64,000 nt of DNA from Membranipora membranacea (GCA_914767715.1 OU612069.1:28951387-29015386); one strand, 5' to 3'; shown: positions 34,482 to 46,993, counted from the first letter of the stretch. The notes: generated by a model not told the origin, from the sequence alone. Translations and numbers: made by a program.

Positions 34482-35194
34482 ATAAACCCTTCAATATGTA
34501 AATGCCTCCAAATATCAGATGACGCTTAACGTTGTTTACAAAGATCTCAGTGAGACAAAACAAGCTGGCTGTGATATTCAGGCGAACATACGGGTATTAA
34601 GGTGCATCAGATTGCCCACATTGACTTGGGAGAGACAGATAAGCAGGTCGTTATGATCAGAACTTTCAGTCTTCTGTAGTGATTTTCCGTAGCAGTTCAT
34701 GACGTCCTGTGCTGTTTTCTGCATACAAGGTTCTGCTTCAGCGACTCTCACAGTCTCCTTCTTAGCACAGGGAGAGGAGGGCTGGGCACAGGGGCATACC
34801 TCAGAGTGTTTGCACAACGCCATCTGTGGAAAAAAATTATTATGTTATGATGTCTTATGTGCTTGATGTTACAAACCAAAACAGCATAATCAGTCTATTT
34901 GATAGCCATTGATATCTCTCTAAAATCATCAAGACAAGCTCAGAACAAAATCGATCATGTCAATTATTTATTATGTATTCTTGATCAATTGTGCAAGTTC
35001 TGGTTATGCCTCAAAGTTCATCAGGACCTCTCACTCAGTGAGGAGCAGACCGCAAGTGATTTTGCCAGGTTTTTTTTAATTGGAAATCCCCCTGTGGAGA
35101 ATTCCTTCCCCATCATTCCCCAATAAATTTTGGCAATAAAACTGAGAAATTCCGAGTTGAATATTCAATGTTTGATTCTCTTTGTTACTTTCAG

Positions 35195-35232
35195 GTCATT
35201 TTGAGGAGCAGGGAAAGATGAATTGCTTATGA
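35195..35232 (+). pseudogene. Direct copy of exon 8 of the two-repeat gene
   Basis: Sequence after TTACTTTCAG matches 18035-18073 but is one base shorter, shifting the frame. It is in direct orientation, whereas exons 4-7 just to its left are inverted, marking a rearrangement breakpoint between about 34985 and 35035. Confidence 0.75.
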
Positions 35233-35514
35233 GTTGATGGGAGTCTGGATACAGACTAGTCACACTGATTCTGAGAAACTCTCTATCTAGTATATAATAT
35301 GACGGATATAGAGCTAGGAATTTGATGGATTTAGGGATAGGAATATGAGTTTATCTAATTCGTGTATCAGATTTAATCTGCAGAAAATAGGATTAGGAAG
35401 AAATTCAAAGATTTAAAGAAGCTGTCCACAGTCACTTGTTGCTCCGGCTCGCTCACCTATTCTAGGTGACTAACTGAGCACAGCAGAGTGTGGTGGTGCA
35501 TAGTTTGCTTAGAG

Positions 35515-35702
35515 AGTAGGTTTCTCAATTGGTTTGAGTCCCACTGCAGCCTATCTACTACTCAGGTTTGGTTGGGCCCCAGGTGTGCTCCGACCTGCCT
35601 TCACACGGATAACAACTTAGCGCAGCCATTGCAGCCTAGCCCTTAAGGCAATTAATATTTGGATATGGCTGTGTGATGTGGCATCTAATTTTAATCGACC
35701 TT
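35515..35702 (+). mobile_element. tRNA-derived SINE with internal deletion
   Basis: Box A-like TTTCTCAATTGG runs directly into GTTTGAGTCCCACTGCAGCC, so the stretch between box A and box B is lost. The body and ATTTTAATCGACC end are present. Confidence 0.7.
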
Positions 35703-37009
35703 TCATCAACCTTTATCTATGCGCTATGGTTGCACCATAAACCACAACATCAATGCTTTTAATATTTTGTTGACTGCTGGATAGGGGAACCATACCATGG
35801 ATGCCATAGTTTCCAAAGTGCGTCAAACACATCAAACACTGAGCCTACACTCACCGACATACTTGGGACATATTTTAGTAACATTGACACGTCCGAACAA
35901 CATAAATCAATTAGCACGATGAATTCTGGGGGTGGAAAATTTTTACAGTGAACAGTAATATATATATATATATATGAATACAAGCTGAATTATTAGATGC
36001 AGTGGAGTATCCTTGGCAGTAGTTTTGATAGTCATAGTACTTATTGTAGAGAGGGTTAGCATTCGGAGCTGAGGTTATCACATCCTGGGTCTCTGATAGG
36101 AGACATCTCTGACACTCTATTACCAGACCTGATCATGTGTTCCAAGTGTGACATGTCAAATTCTCAAACATTTAATACTGCATTGATTAAAATGTATATC
36201 TGCTCCTTGAGGAAAATGATAGCTTCGCCCCACTGCTACCTATCTCATTGGAGGAATTCCTGATGTGTGACAAAAACGGGCAGTATATCATGTTGAAATG
36301 GAGATTATGTATGTTTCCAACAGATCAAGTAGGGAGAGTTGTTTCCCGAACATATAAGTTGTTGGCTCTATTTCTGTTTACAAAATGAATATTACCTTAG
36401 CCAGTGATCAATGATGAACTCCTGTATATCAGCCAAAAATCTAATAAGATCCATTAAATGAATTAATCTGCTGTTCGACAACTGTAACTATTCATAAAGG
36501 ACACCACGCTGCTTGCAAGGTTGGAAGACTAAAGCCAAGAACGGATTGGCATCGGGCAACCTGAAAAATATAGGGCAATGTTCCAGGGCAACTAACATGT
36601 GAAATCTTGTCTTTCATATTTATAGGATGTGAAGTAAGACTTTAGGCCATTCTATTGAGCATTCTAAGGGAGGCAGAGCGTCCTGTCTCCTAGAACTGCG
36701 GACCTGATATAGACAGATTACTAGTGTTGTGGTATTCTATAGCTTGTCTCTATATTGTATATCTATTCTGATTTCCTGAATAATAACTGTAACTTGTCTG
36801 TTTGTATATAAACTGAGGGTGTTTAGTTATAAGTTTGATTTATTGAGTCTGGTAATTTGGAAAGGTAAGAACAGGCATTAAAGGGTAATTTATGTATTCA
36901 TATATCACGAGTATAGAAAAACACATATAATCAAAGAGAATTCTGAGCTTGAAGATAGTGTGCGATGAATTCAGTGTCATTAAACTTCATTTTCTGTATA
37001 TTAGCGACG

Positions 37010-37494
37010 CTAGGAACCACAATTTCCTGATCCCTGATTCCTGATTCCGCCAGGTGGACCAAAAATTCTCCTGAAAGAAAAACATGATAATTTTGTTAAC
37101 CATGATGGCTCAGCGCAACAATACAGCATAATAATCTATTACGAGTCAAAGTAAATGGTTTAACTACTTATTAAGTGAATGATTATTTATGTATAGAGTC
37201 AGCTGTGTGTGCAGGGCCTCACAGGAACTGTGTGATAAATCTGGAGTTTGAGTCTTCCTGGTTACTGATCATCAGCGATACGGGAACATGCAGAATGATT
37301 ATTTGTTTGAACACAGTAGATCAGTCATCACCATTTTTAGAAAATGGTATGGTTTCACTGAGGGCAATGACCAAACCAAACACAACTGGGTGCAATCTAA
37401 TTATTGATTTCTGTGTTTTTGATTAAAGTTATAAAATAAATAACGTTACTTACCCTTCAGATCCTGTGATCATTGAGGCTACAAACATCAGAGA
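37010..37494 (-). pseudogene. Peptide gene copy lacking exon 1 (Gly-rich, single Cys)
   Basis: Exon 2 (37494-37454) is intact and has a good donor. A terminal exon starts at 37070 after CTTTCAG and, in phase, reads 20 residues (GRIFGPPGGIRN...) to a TAG at 37012-37010, with a single Cys and no CC motif. The promoter and exon 1 are missing: sequence jumps from the 22020-like to the 22350-like region at about 37705. It is therefore not expressible from its own leader. Confidence 0.75.
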
Positions 37495-38716
37495 CTGTAA
37501 AGATAAATAACACCTGGTCAATTCAGTCAACGGAGAATGTATGTCATGGGATAACTTGATTCAAAAAATTTAAATAACATCAAACCCTAAATAATTATCA
37601 TATTCTGGAATCAAAAGCTCTTCGTGGTCAGGCACCAAACACCGGAGAATGTTTTATTTAGTGTAGTGTAGGTATTATCATAAAATTATTGTTTCCAGTC
37701 ACAATCAGTCTCTGCACAGATTAATCTCTATGACAGCCGAAGCATGTCTTTTATCTCATTGCCATTATTTTTCCCTGTGTGCAGATCAAAGGTTTAATTT
37801 CTCCATTTGTGGTTTTCTTGCTCATTTTGTCAACAAGGAATGGGGATGCGTGCCAACAGAGGTCCGCAGTACTTTTTATCCTTGAGAAAATGGGTTACAT
37901 TAATGGCTGAATACAAATTTTAAAATTGCTAAGTATAAATAAGTTTTAACACAAATATGCTTTGATGACCTGTTTTGTTCCCTCAATATCTCAATAACCC
38001 ACTAACAATAAATCACTTCTTGCTTGAAAATGCTTTGGTCCCTCGATATCTTAATATAAATGCTATTTTTTGTAAGTTTCATCTCGACACAAACATGTTA
38101 TTTTGATTTCCTCACACATTCTCACCGCTGAGTTCACCCACTCTTCCAGCCAATCAACACGGATGTGACAATGAGAGGTCAGTGACCTTGACATCAGATC
38201 ATACTGATACAAAAAGGGGTGTAGTCAAATCAAAAGTACACCTCATCTTCAACTCAAAATCAAACTGTGACTAAAATATCACAGACATCTCATTTAAAAA
38301 ACTAATCTTTTACTTTTATATTGTATTCAACGGCAAAAATGGTCTTACTTACTTTACCCAAGGCCAAACTGTTCATGACATTAGCAAAGGTTGTGGTGAT
38401 CATGGTCTGAGACAACGTTGCTTGTAATCAGGATGTAATCTAAAGCCGTGGTGTTCATAACCTGAGTGTAAAATAAGCTTACGTCATCCACAAAATTTGA
38501 CAATAGAGAAATCAGAAAGCAAGGAAACTCATTCTTTGAGGATAGTGAATACCGAGTATACCGAGAATACCATTTAATTATTCCGTACTGATTTCTTGCC
38601 CTGCTTGTCTCAGCATTCTATATCTGAAACACAGCAGATAGCCTCCGGTACAATCTCATATGATGGAGTAGCTGATCCACAATCAGAGTGGGTAGTTATA
38701 GGAACAGCAAGTGATT

Positions 38717-40974
38717 TGTGAGGAACGGAAATAGAAATTTAATAAGTAGGGTAATTAAGATGGATATGAAAGGGTTAGGGGTGTTCCCGCATATACTTAT
38801 AAAGTATATGCTGTGAGGAACGGAAAAGGAAAGGGGGTAAGGAAGTTACTCTGAATAACTCCAAGTTCCAACACGTAATTTAATGAATTTAGTTATCTTT
38901 GTGTATTCAATTTGGAGTTGTTTGCTCCTTCTATCAAATCTATGAATGAATATCTCGATGACGTAATTCAGGTTCTGTGTGTGTGTGTGTAATTTTGGTA
39001 GCACTCAATTAACCACATGTGTCAATTAACCTTGGCAAAATTTCAAGAGACGAACAGCTGGCTTCCCTTTCCAGGTTTAGAGAAACCCTTGGAATTGTTT
39101 ATAAGTCTGACCACTCTTGAACTAAGGAGAAGTTGGCTCCTTAGTCATTCAAAGGGCAGCTCCTGCCAATCAACCGCAGGTATCCCTGAATTGGGCTGGC
39201 AGAAAGCTTGTTATAAGCTTGAGACAATACTCATGCACCACAAAGCGATTGATAACTGTATGCGGTTTATGAACTCGTGGCTATAATAAATATTAGCCTG
39301 TGGTTCGTAGTTTGATATATATATTGCGTAGTTATCTATAAATAATCTCACTTATTTGTGGAGATTTAAATTCCAACAAGGTTGTTGGACTTTGTTTAGT
39401 GCCTGGAAGTCCAATTAGGTGACACCGGCAGTTGTATTAGAATCACAGGCTTTGTAACCAATTGATAGGTTACAGACTTCAATTCACTTCTCTGTCTGGA
39501 ATGAGAATAGCTCTAGGTCGCGTCAAATTTGGCTTTAATTTTAGCTCGATACTTTAATTGACCTATCACAATTCTAATTCAAAGTATCTTTGACTACTCA
39601 AAGATAATAAAATTCTTGATGCTTATAGAGTGATAACTTTGCAAGGTCAAAGACTGTGTTAATGACTCTTGAATCCTGATACTCGGTGGTTGTTTACAAC
39701 TCAATAATTTAATCAAGCGGATGCTTAGTTGAGGTCAATACAACTATTTATTTTGTTCTAAATTTAGAAGTGAATACAAAATGTCAATTTAAAAATGTAG
39801 AAGTATAAAATTATTAATAAAAAAAATTAATAATCCTTTTTTCAAAATAAAATATAATTACCAATGTATCCTGTCGTCCTCTTGCTTATAATATATCCAG
39901 TCTCCAAAGTGTGAATAATCCAGAGTAAAAATAATTCATGGTAAAATTAATTCTCAAAATATTTATCTGAATTAAAAATCAGATTTATATAAAAATATGA
40001 AATGCTCTTCTACATGTTTTCTACTGCTATAATATGGTTTTGTATCCGGTGAGCACTTGTCTTTTTTTCATTGAATTTTCCTCCTTTTATACTCTCCGGT
40101 GGTGCTCGCTGAAATCTTGTATCATTACCACGACTGTTATTTTTCATCTCTGTGCTGTTTCATCGCGGGTGTGGTGCTGTTTTCCCTGTAAAAAGATGTT
40201 TTGCTCTCAGTCTTTCTTACATAATTGATTGCATGATTGCACCTTATGTGGAAATTGTACCTAAGATAATCTCATTGGCTTAAGCCCTATGACATATAGT
40301 CTATTTTAAGCCAAAGCATCATATTTGCTTAAAATAATTATGATACGCTGTCTATTTTAAGCCAAAAATTCTCATTGGCTGTCTTCACTTTGAGACAGTG
40401 GAATTTCCAGTGTCCTATAATAATACGTGATCCAGTAAAGTCAGGAGTTATCCTGCATTATAAAAAGGGGAAGACAACTTGAGAAACAGCACTTAATGGA
40501 ACTGATATCTAGCTTGTACTGCTGCTGTCATGATAGCTAATAGTGAATGAATATGTGATGCAACATTCAGGGTCAATTATAAGAGCAATTATTTGCCATT
40601 AACCATGGATGTCATTTGTAAAGGCTGTTCTATATTCTAGCTGAGCTAATGGCATCTGCGGTAACCAAGTGTGGCTGTCATTGGTTATCATGATTATATA
40701 GGTTGATGTCAAAACAAAAAGGAAAAAGGAAGGGTGTGAGGTTAACATTTATTAATGTGATAATGATATATATATTATGTAATTATAGGTGGATGAAGTT
40801 CGCTCCTATACTGGACTGAAATGGCTTTGATTGTCAAAAGAACATTAATTATCAATTGTATTCATACATATTTTATAACGAAATATATGTAGACAAAATC
40901 AAAGAAAGCGTAATGTTTATAGTAATTAAAGCTGGGCTAAGCTTGGAGCTGTTTTACTTTTTTCTGTGCTGACA
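38717..40974. mobile_element. 2.26-kb insertion of unknown class (unit 1)
   Basis: Defined by comparison with unit 0, where the locus is empty near 23377. TGTGAGG occurs at both junctions (38717 and 40981), which may be a target duplication or chance. TGTGAGGAACGG also recurs internally at 38811. A repeated TCTATTTTAAGCCAA with an inverted TTGGCTTAAG lies at 40270-40390. The termini show weak TGT.AG.A symmetry. No open frame resembles a transposase, integrase or RT; the 89-codon frame at 39017 is unremarkable. Confidence 0.65.
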
Positions 40975-41389
40975 GATGCATGTGAGGAGGCTACCTAACT
41001 AACACTGCTGTATCATGCTTTTCCCTCCTGCAAACTGGTGTGAACCGCCTAAGATAATATTCTGGAAAAAGAGCTACAAATGCTGTCAAACATACAACTA
41101 TTTAGATATGGCTGAACTTTACCATGTGAGTGAGTGTTATCTAGGTCAGCCGGTGACCTTATTTTGTCTAGCACCAAATTTTAACAAGCTGGGTTCAAAG
41201 TATAAATAAAGTAAGAAGGGTTTTAAATGTTAGCTAGCTGTTTAAATGTTAGCTAGCTGTTTCCAGAATGGACAGAATGACGAAATTCAACACTTATGAC
41301 TTCTTTACTCCTCTATATTGGCAATATTGCAATATACACCCTGAAATATTTTCTTTTTTTTGTGATAATGATAAATTCAGACAATTCAA

Positions 41390-41545
41390 TCAATCAACCA
41401 ATTGGTCAGTCGATCAGTCGATCAGTCAGACGATCAGTCAGTTGTTCGTTTAATCAGTCTGTTAGTTGGTCAGCCAGTCCGCCTATCAGTCATACCTTCA
41501 TCAATGAATCAATCTATCAATAGATTGACCAAGCGATCTATCAAT
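41390..41545. repeat. Degenerate (GATCAGTC)n / (CAGT)n simple repeat
   Basis: Rich in ATCAGTCG, CAGTCAG and CAATCAAT motifs. Present in unit 1 only; unit 2 lacks it through the 41312-41578 replacement. Confidence 0.7.
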
Positions 41546-42534
41546 CAGTCGAGCAGAGTATAGGAAATGATATATTTAAATTTAATTGTATCTTTCCTGT
41601 AAACTTTAAATCAAACTAAGACATTGTCAGTCATTATTAAAGGATGATAACTGATCGGTCAGTCAGAGTATGCAAAATGATACATTTAAATGTAATAGTA
41701 TTTTCCATGTAAACTTTAAATCAAACTTGGACATGGGGAGTCATTACCATAGAGTGATAATAAATTCTTGACGGACAGCGGTTTGTAGTTAAATCTTACA
41801 ACAGTCATATTGAGTATCCTCCCAACAAAACATGATAACACTATGTACTGTTTACCAGGTGCAGTACAAAAATAGATCAGCTATAGGCATCACCAGGGTT
41901 AGCTTCTTAAATTGAAAAAATCTAATAGCCCTTCAAACTCTAGGGTAATACTTATGTTTTGGGGCACTTGCAGCCAGACTCGCTGTAGAAATCACCTGCA
42001 TGATCCAGATACCAAAATAGATTTTACGTCCATGAGCAAATTTGTCCATAAATCATGCCTGAGTCATTTATCATTTGGTGCAGATCTTTTGCTACTTTCA
42101 TCATGAGAATGATATACTCCCTAATAATCTGTGACATTGCTGGCGCATTCCACATAACAGGTATTCAGGAAAACACTGGCCTGGGTTATGCGATTATCAA
42201 TTTATGGACAGGGCTTCATAGGATTGGCTATAGTATGCTACCATGTTGATCCATAATAGAAGATGACAGTATCTAAATATGATATTGCCGTTAATATTAG
42301 AGCCAGACTAATTTTAGCCCTGTTTGATTGTGGACTGTAACAACAACAATCTAACCTTGCTATTGTTTCTAGAATTTATTTACTATGTTTGTCTGAGAAA
42401 ACAAATCCAAAACACCAATAATGGTAATATGGAAACTGAACTGCTGTTAACATTAAATTATTTTTCATGTTAAGTATCTGTTTGTTTGAGAGCGTTGATG
42501 GTGTTTTATCCTAGCACCGTGATCTCTCACAAAA

Positions 42535-42546
42535 GGGGGGGGGGGG
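42535..42546. repeat. G12 run followed by further G-rich tract
   Basis: G12 followed by GGAGGGGAGAG, GGGTG and TGGGGGGAGG within 60 bases. It has several G-runs capable of a G-quadruplex on the plus strand. The same run is at 56276-56287. Confidence 0.7.
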
Positions 42547-42780
42547 CGGAGGGGAGAGATGAGGGTGATTTGGGGGGAGGTGAGGGTAATTGTGAATGCT
42601 ACAATCTGTGTTTTTGATATGAGGCTATTTTAATGTATCCAATGTCTTCTGATCTGTCATCGTTAATTTTATTTCAAATTTGCCAAACTCCGTTTTGATT
42701 CCAAATTTTGACGAGTTCAGGCAGGTAAGATGAATCTCATAACATTCTGCATAACACAGTTTGGGCTTACCCGAAGGCAG

Positions 42781-42900
42781 GCTTCTGATGGCTAAAGCTG
42801 CAGGCTTCTCATGGCTAAAGCTAAGGCTTCTGATGGCTAAAGCTGCAGGCTTCTCATGGCTAAAGCTGCAGGCTTCTCATGGCTAAAGCTAGGGCTGCAG
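42781..42900. repeat. 22-bp minisatellite (GGCTAAAGCTGCAGGCTTCT)
   Basis: About five units of CATGGCTAAAGCTGCAGGCTTCT here, two in unit 0 (30470-30515) and two to three in unit 2 (56521-56585). The unit 2 deletion has its left end inside this array. Confidence 0.85.
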
Positions 42901-43077
42901 TGATCATGGGCTAACTTAAGGTCACAGTGTCCTAAAGCCATGGAAAAGATGATTTCAAACTTAGAAACTTGTTTAAATTAGTTTAGGCCACCATTTAAAT
43001 GAGATCAGGCTGTTGTGTCTATGAGAGAGGGTCAGAGTGTAAATAAGCTGACCATCCACAAACTTTGATATGGGAGT

Positions 43078-43320
43078 ATGAGGTGGCTCAGTTGGTTCGA
43101 GCGCCGTTCTTTAGCATGCACATGTTGAAGGTCATGGGTGCGAATCTCACTGCAGTCCATTGACTACTTGGGTTTGGTTGGTCCCCAGGTGTGATCTGAG
43201 CTGACTGCAAACCGAGAGCAAATTGGCGCATATATTGCGGCCTTGCCACTAAGGCATTACAATTTCACCGTCCATGCTTCGGGATGTGGTGTGTGATATG
43301 ACATCCGATTTTAATCGACC
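43078..43320 (+). mobile_element. tRNA-derived SINE
   Basis: Box A TGGCTCAGTTGG and box B GGGTGCGAATCTC, full body, ending GACATCCGATTTTAATCGACC. Positionally equivalent to the SINE at 30667. Confidence 0.9.
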
Positions 43321-43628
43321 ATTTTTCTTAAAAGTCAACCTGATAATAGAACCCATTAATAAAGGCATCTGAGTACACCTATACAGTTAAAGCTTACCGC
43401 TGCCACTCAGGAAAATTTCTGCCTAAAGCACAAAGAGGGGTATAAAAGGCCCAGTCAACGTAAAGCGATCACCCAGCCATATCAAATTCAAATGGGGTTA
43501 GCAGCATTCAAATTCCTCCTGGTTTTTCGGAATTGAGAGGAGAAGCGGTGAATTATTTTTAATGGGATTCAGACAAGCTGATGCGGAATTGTGTGATACA
43601 TGTGCCCAATAAATTTTCATTCCAATAA

Positions 43629-43732
43629 TGGCATCGGAAAATACAACTGCAGTGGGATTCGGACCCACGTCATTCAACACTTGCGTGTTGAAAACCGGCG
43701 CTCTAACCAACTGAGTCACCTCCTACTCCTAG
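43629..43732 (-). mobile_element. SINE, tRNA-like head only
   Basis: Minus strand reads AGGAGGTGACTCAGTTGG and GTGGGTCCGAATCCCACTGC, then stops at the start of the body. It lacks a tRNA acceptor end, so it is a truncated SINE rather than a tRNA gene. Confidence 0.8.
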
Positions 43733-43903
43733 AAAGAAAGGGTTCAGCACTTTTTTGGACTTATATGCATTGAATGGAGACCAATGTACATGTGTCTAGT
43801 CTATTTATGTTCAGTTTAATAGAAGAATGTTAAAATTTCGATGATATACACTTTCTAATAAGTGGAAAGTTCAGAATGTTGAAGTTGCTGGTTAGGTAGA
43901 TAT

Positions 43904-44180
43904 AGGTGTGGTTGTGGGTGTGGCTGTTGGTGTGGGTGTGGGTGTGGGTGTGGGTGTTGGTGTGGGTGTGGGTGTGGGTGTGGGTGTGGGTGTTGGTGTG
44001 GGTGTGGGTGTGGTGTGGGTGTGGGTGTGGGTGTGTGTGTGGGTGTGGGTGTGGGTGTGGGTGTGGGTGTGGGTGTGGGTGTGGGTGTGGGTGTGGGTGT
44101 GGGTGTGGGTGTGGGTGTGGGTGTGGGTGTGGGTGTGGGTGTGGGTGTGGGTGTGGGTGTGGGTGTGGGTGTAGGTATAG
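43904..44180. repeat. (GGGTGT)n hexanucleotide array, ~277 bp
   Basis: Mostly GGGTGT units with periodic GTTGGTGT variants in the first 130 bp and pure units afterwards. It reads as long His-Pro or Val-Gly frames in all phases, which are artefacts. The equivalent array in unit 2 is 56809-57092 and differs in length and variant spacing. Confidence 0.95.
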
Positions 44181-44704
44181 GTAGGTATCTATATTCCCGG
44201 TATTGAGAATATACACGGTGATGATTTAGTTACGCCAAATCACTGCCATCTAATCTTGGGGAGCAAATTGTGATGTCCAATTATAATTGATCTTCATAAT
44301 TCATAAGGTAAACACAAACTTCAGATAATCAGGGAACTGAGGATAGTGAAAATCTCATAGTAGACCAGATGGTCTTTCACAAAACTTTATAGGTTTGAGA
44401 AATGAGTATGACAACAAGAGATAGGCTGGAAATGGATTGGTTTGGTTGACGTGTAGGTTTGACTGGATGAAACTTAAATTATGGAACGGGTAAACAGAAA
44501 ACCTAGCCCACTGCCGGGAGGTGTGTAGTCTCCTAAGCTAAAGCTAAGTTTTTTCCATTTTCAGAACGATTATTTGCTACAACAGATTGTCGCTACCAAG
44601 CAAAACATCACAAATCAATTGATCAATTTTTATGTTATAGATGAAAACAATTGTAATGATATAATTTAATATAAGATTATGACATATTATAATATATTAA
44701 TTAC

Positions 44705-44996
44705 CCTCAGATCCTGTGATCATTGAGGCTACAAACATCAGAGACTGTAAAGATAAATAACACCTGGTCAATGCAGTCAACGGAGAATGTATGTCATGGG
44801 ATAACTTGATTCAACAATTTCAAATAATATTAATGGCTAAATAATTACCATATTCAGGGAATCACTAGCGCATCACAATAGATTTTGTTCAGTGTAAGCG
44901 TTATAATAATTTATTTTCCGGTAATATTCAGCCTAAAAACGATAAAGATGAAGGTGTTGTGAAACTTACAAAAAGGATAATATAAGTGAATTTCAT
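44705..44996 (-). pseudogene. Peptide leader exons without a terminal exon (unit 1)
   Basis: Exon 1 (44996-44970, MKFTYIILF) and exon 2 (44744-44705, SLMFVASMITGSE) are present. Exon 2 has lost one G, giving a weaker donor (GAGG then GTAATT) and a phase shift. No third exon with a Cys or Gly-rich motif was found down to the (GGGTGT)n array. It may be dead, or use a distant exon not recognised here. Confidence 0.65.
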
Positions 44997-45118
44997 TGTG
45001 TAGATTCTCTCTCCTGTACTTATAAGATAGATAACAATGTGCCTCTGTGTGTTATCCTGTGGTGAGCTGTAATAGTACAGACCTGTCCGCCTCTCTGCTT
45101 TTATATTACTCCTCTTGA
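44997..45118 (-). promoter_or_regulatory. Conserved TATA promoter/5'UTR, decayed locus
   Basis: Minus strand AGTAATATAAAAGCAGAGAG near 45094-45111 and the same leader as at 22.1 and 51.5 kb. It is preserved although the downstream gene looks broken. Confidence 0.65.
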
Positions 45119-46197
45119 GGCCTTATATCCGGAAAGTATCAAAGTTACCGTACCATACTTTATACCAACAACTCAGAATACAATGTACAAGTCAAACACG
45201 GTATGTATTCAGACCTGTCTGGTGGTGTTGCTGCCTATCGAGGCTCTTTTTAAGATTTATTACTGTTGGCGCCGAAGCGCCAGATATTTTTTATCTGATC
45301 CTCATCGATTTTCCCATCTGTTGTCTTTTTAGTAGTTTTTCAACATTCTCATTTACTTGCCCATTTTATCGACACACAGTCACAATAAGAGCATGACTCA
45401 AGTTTTAAAATTGCCAATGATGGATATGGTTTTGCATAAAAATATTTTGATCCCTCGCTAACAATAAATTATTTTTCAAGTAAAAATGCTTTCGGAAAGT
45501 CAAAATGTTAGCTAATTTTCACCATCATCTAATTAATTAAGACAATCTTCATCTTTCATGTTACATTTCAAGGCGACAATGGCCTAACTTTAGGCATGGA
45601 AGATACATCTCATTACAACACAGTTTGTCCTTACCCGAAATCAGGCTGCTCATGGCTGCACATACGAATGGTGTGCATTTGGTCATCGAGCACCACCAAT
45701 CTGTGCATGTATAAATCTGTGCACCGTATAAATGAATTATGGACACCAACAAACTTAGTGAATTACATTTCTGCTCACATGAATTGCACTCACCCTCACT
45801 CCAACTCGTACTCAAACTCATCCCCTCCAACTCCTATCGACTTGATAGTGCTGAATGATCCCTTATTTTTTTTCCAGGCAAAAAAATGGTTTTATGAAAC
45901 TACCCATGTTACGGTCTATCCTCCCAGGTATACTACGACTAAAAGCGTAACCAGGGCTCTAATTCCATGAAAATTTAAATTAGGAGAGGAGAGCATTCAA
46001 GTAGTTATCACATTGAATATATTATAATGTGAACACAAACCTAATTTTGCAATATTACTCTTGACACATTGTACATACATCACCAAGCAAATGCATGTAG
46101 TTAATGCACCTCAATGCCTTTGGATTACCTCTCCAAACTAACAAAAAGACAGAGTCAACCCGTTGGCTAATAGTAGGCATAAATATTAAACACCTGG

Positions 46198-46222
46198 CTG
46201 CAGCAGCAGCAGCAGCAGCAAT
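46198..46222. repeat. (CAG)n trinucleotide repeat
   Basis: Seven CAG/GCA units. The unit 2 copy at 59109-59140 is interrupted by GGA and CAA. No coding context is supported. Confidence 0.8.
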
Positions 46223-46993
46223 AAAAATACGAATGCATAGACCAGGCTCCCTAACCATAAAATACTCCACCACACACGGGCGCCATAAATTACCTTCATT
46301 CTCTTGATAAAATTAGTTCTTTATTCAGTTTCATTATTGACATTGTAGACAATTTGTCACAAAATGGTTGCCTCTGCAGCATAGGGCTTGAATCAATTCA
46401 CCTTAACTGACTACCTTAATTTGGAAGACAATGCAAACCCGTAAGTTGGAAATATTTAGGTATAAATGGAACACTGGCTTAGCTATCTAATAACCTTGAA
46501 CTTGAACCTTGATGGAGGTCAGCGCCACCACTGCTGTGCTGCAGAGATAGACAAGGCTATCCTGCAGGTAGTATGATGAAACCATCAAGTTCAAAAGCTA
46601 GGCAGTCCACTTCGGTATCAGAGAACCCTAAAAGTGAAGGTGAAAATAACTCTAAAGTAAACTTTGACAGCAGCAATAAATGACAAATGAACAACTATTA
46701 CTTATAGTATTGAATATCAGGTGTAAAGTCTAGACCATTTGCAACATCAAGTTCTGTCCCTGCTTGCCTCAACCTGGCTGGTGCAATCTTGACATTCACT
46801 TGGGGTTACTCCAGAAGTGACAGAAGAACATGGTCTACTATGGATAATCTATCTATGAGTTTGTTAAGAAATGTCCAATTCAAGCAAATACATGCTGTAC
46901 AATAGGGAAGTGCTTTTGTTAAAGTGGTTTGCTTGCAACATCCTATCATCTAACATATAATCATGACATGAATATTATAATAGCAGTAGAAAC

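Larger units (their letters stand above)
32511..34823 (-). pseudogene. Inverted broken copy of two-repeat gene exons 4-7
   Basis: Order and strand are inverted relative to 15172-17689. Exon 7' (32719-32511) is intact with acceptor and donor. Exon 6' is essentially deleted: sequence equivalent to about 16680-16855 is missing near 33350. Exon 5' (starting at 34310) has GAG changed to a TAG stop at its third codon (34304-34302) plus an internal ~64-bp tandem duplication. Exon 4' starts at 34823 (MALCKHSEVCPCAQ) but loses its 3' end after MNCY. No exons 1-3 are present. It cannot make the parent protein. Confidence 0.85.

Noticed and set aside
39017-39286. 89-codon plus-strand frame in the 2.26-kb insertion
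   Set aside because: No domain, and the unit 2 copy is cut to 60 codons by a single substitution, so it is not under coding constraint.
41912-42106. 64-codon frame identical in units 1 and 2
   Set aside because: Identity reflects recent duplication, not constraint. Unit 0 does not preserve the frame and there is no domain.
43830-44216. Long His-Pro / His-Thr open frame (and Val-Gly, Cys-Gly, Trp-Val frames) over the GGGTGT array
   Set aside because: All six frames are open because the array is a pure hexanucleotide repeat. There is no signal peptide, splice context or conserved flank.
45596-45970. 124-codon plus-strand frame
   Set aside because: The unit 2 copy is shifted by an A-run length change, and there is no recognisable motif.
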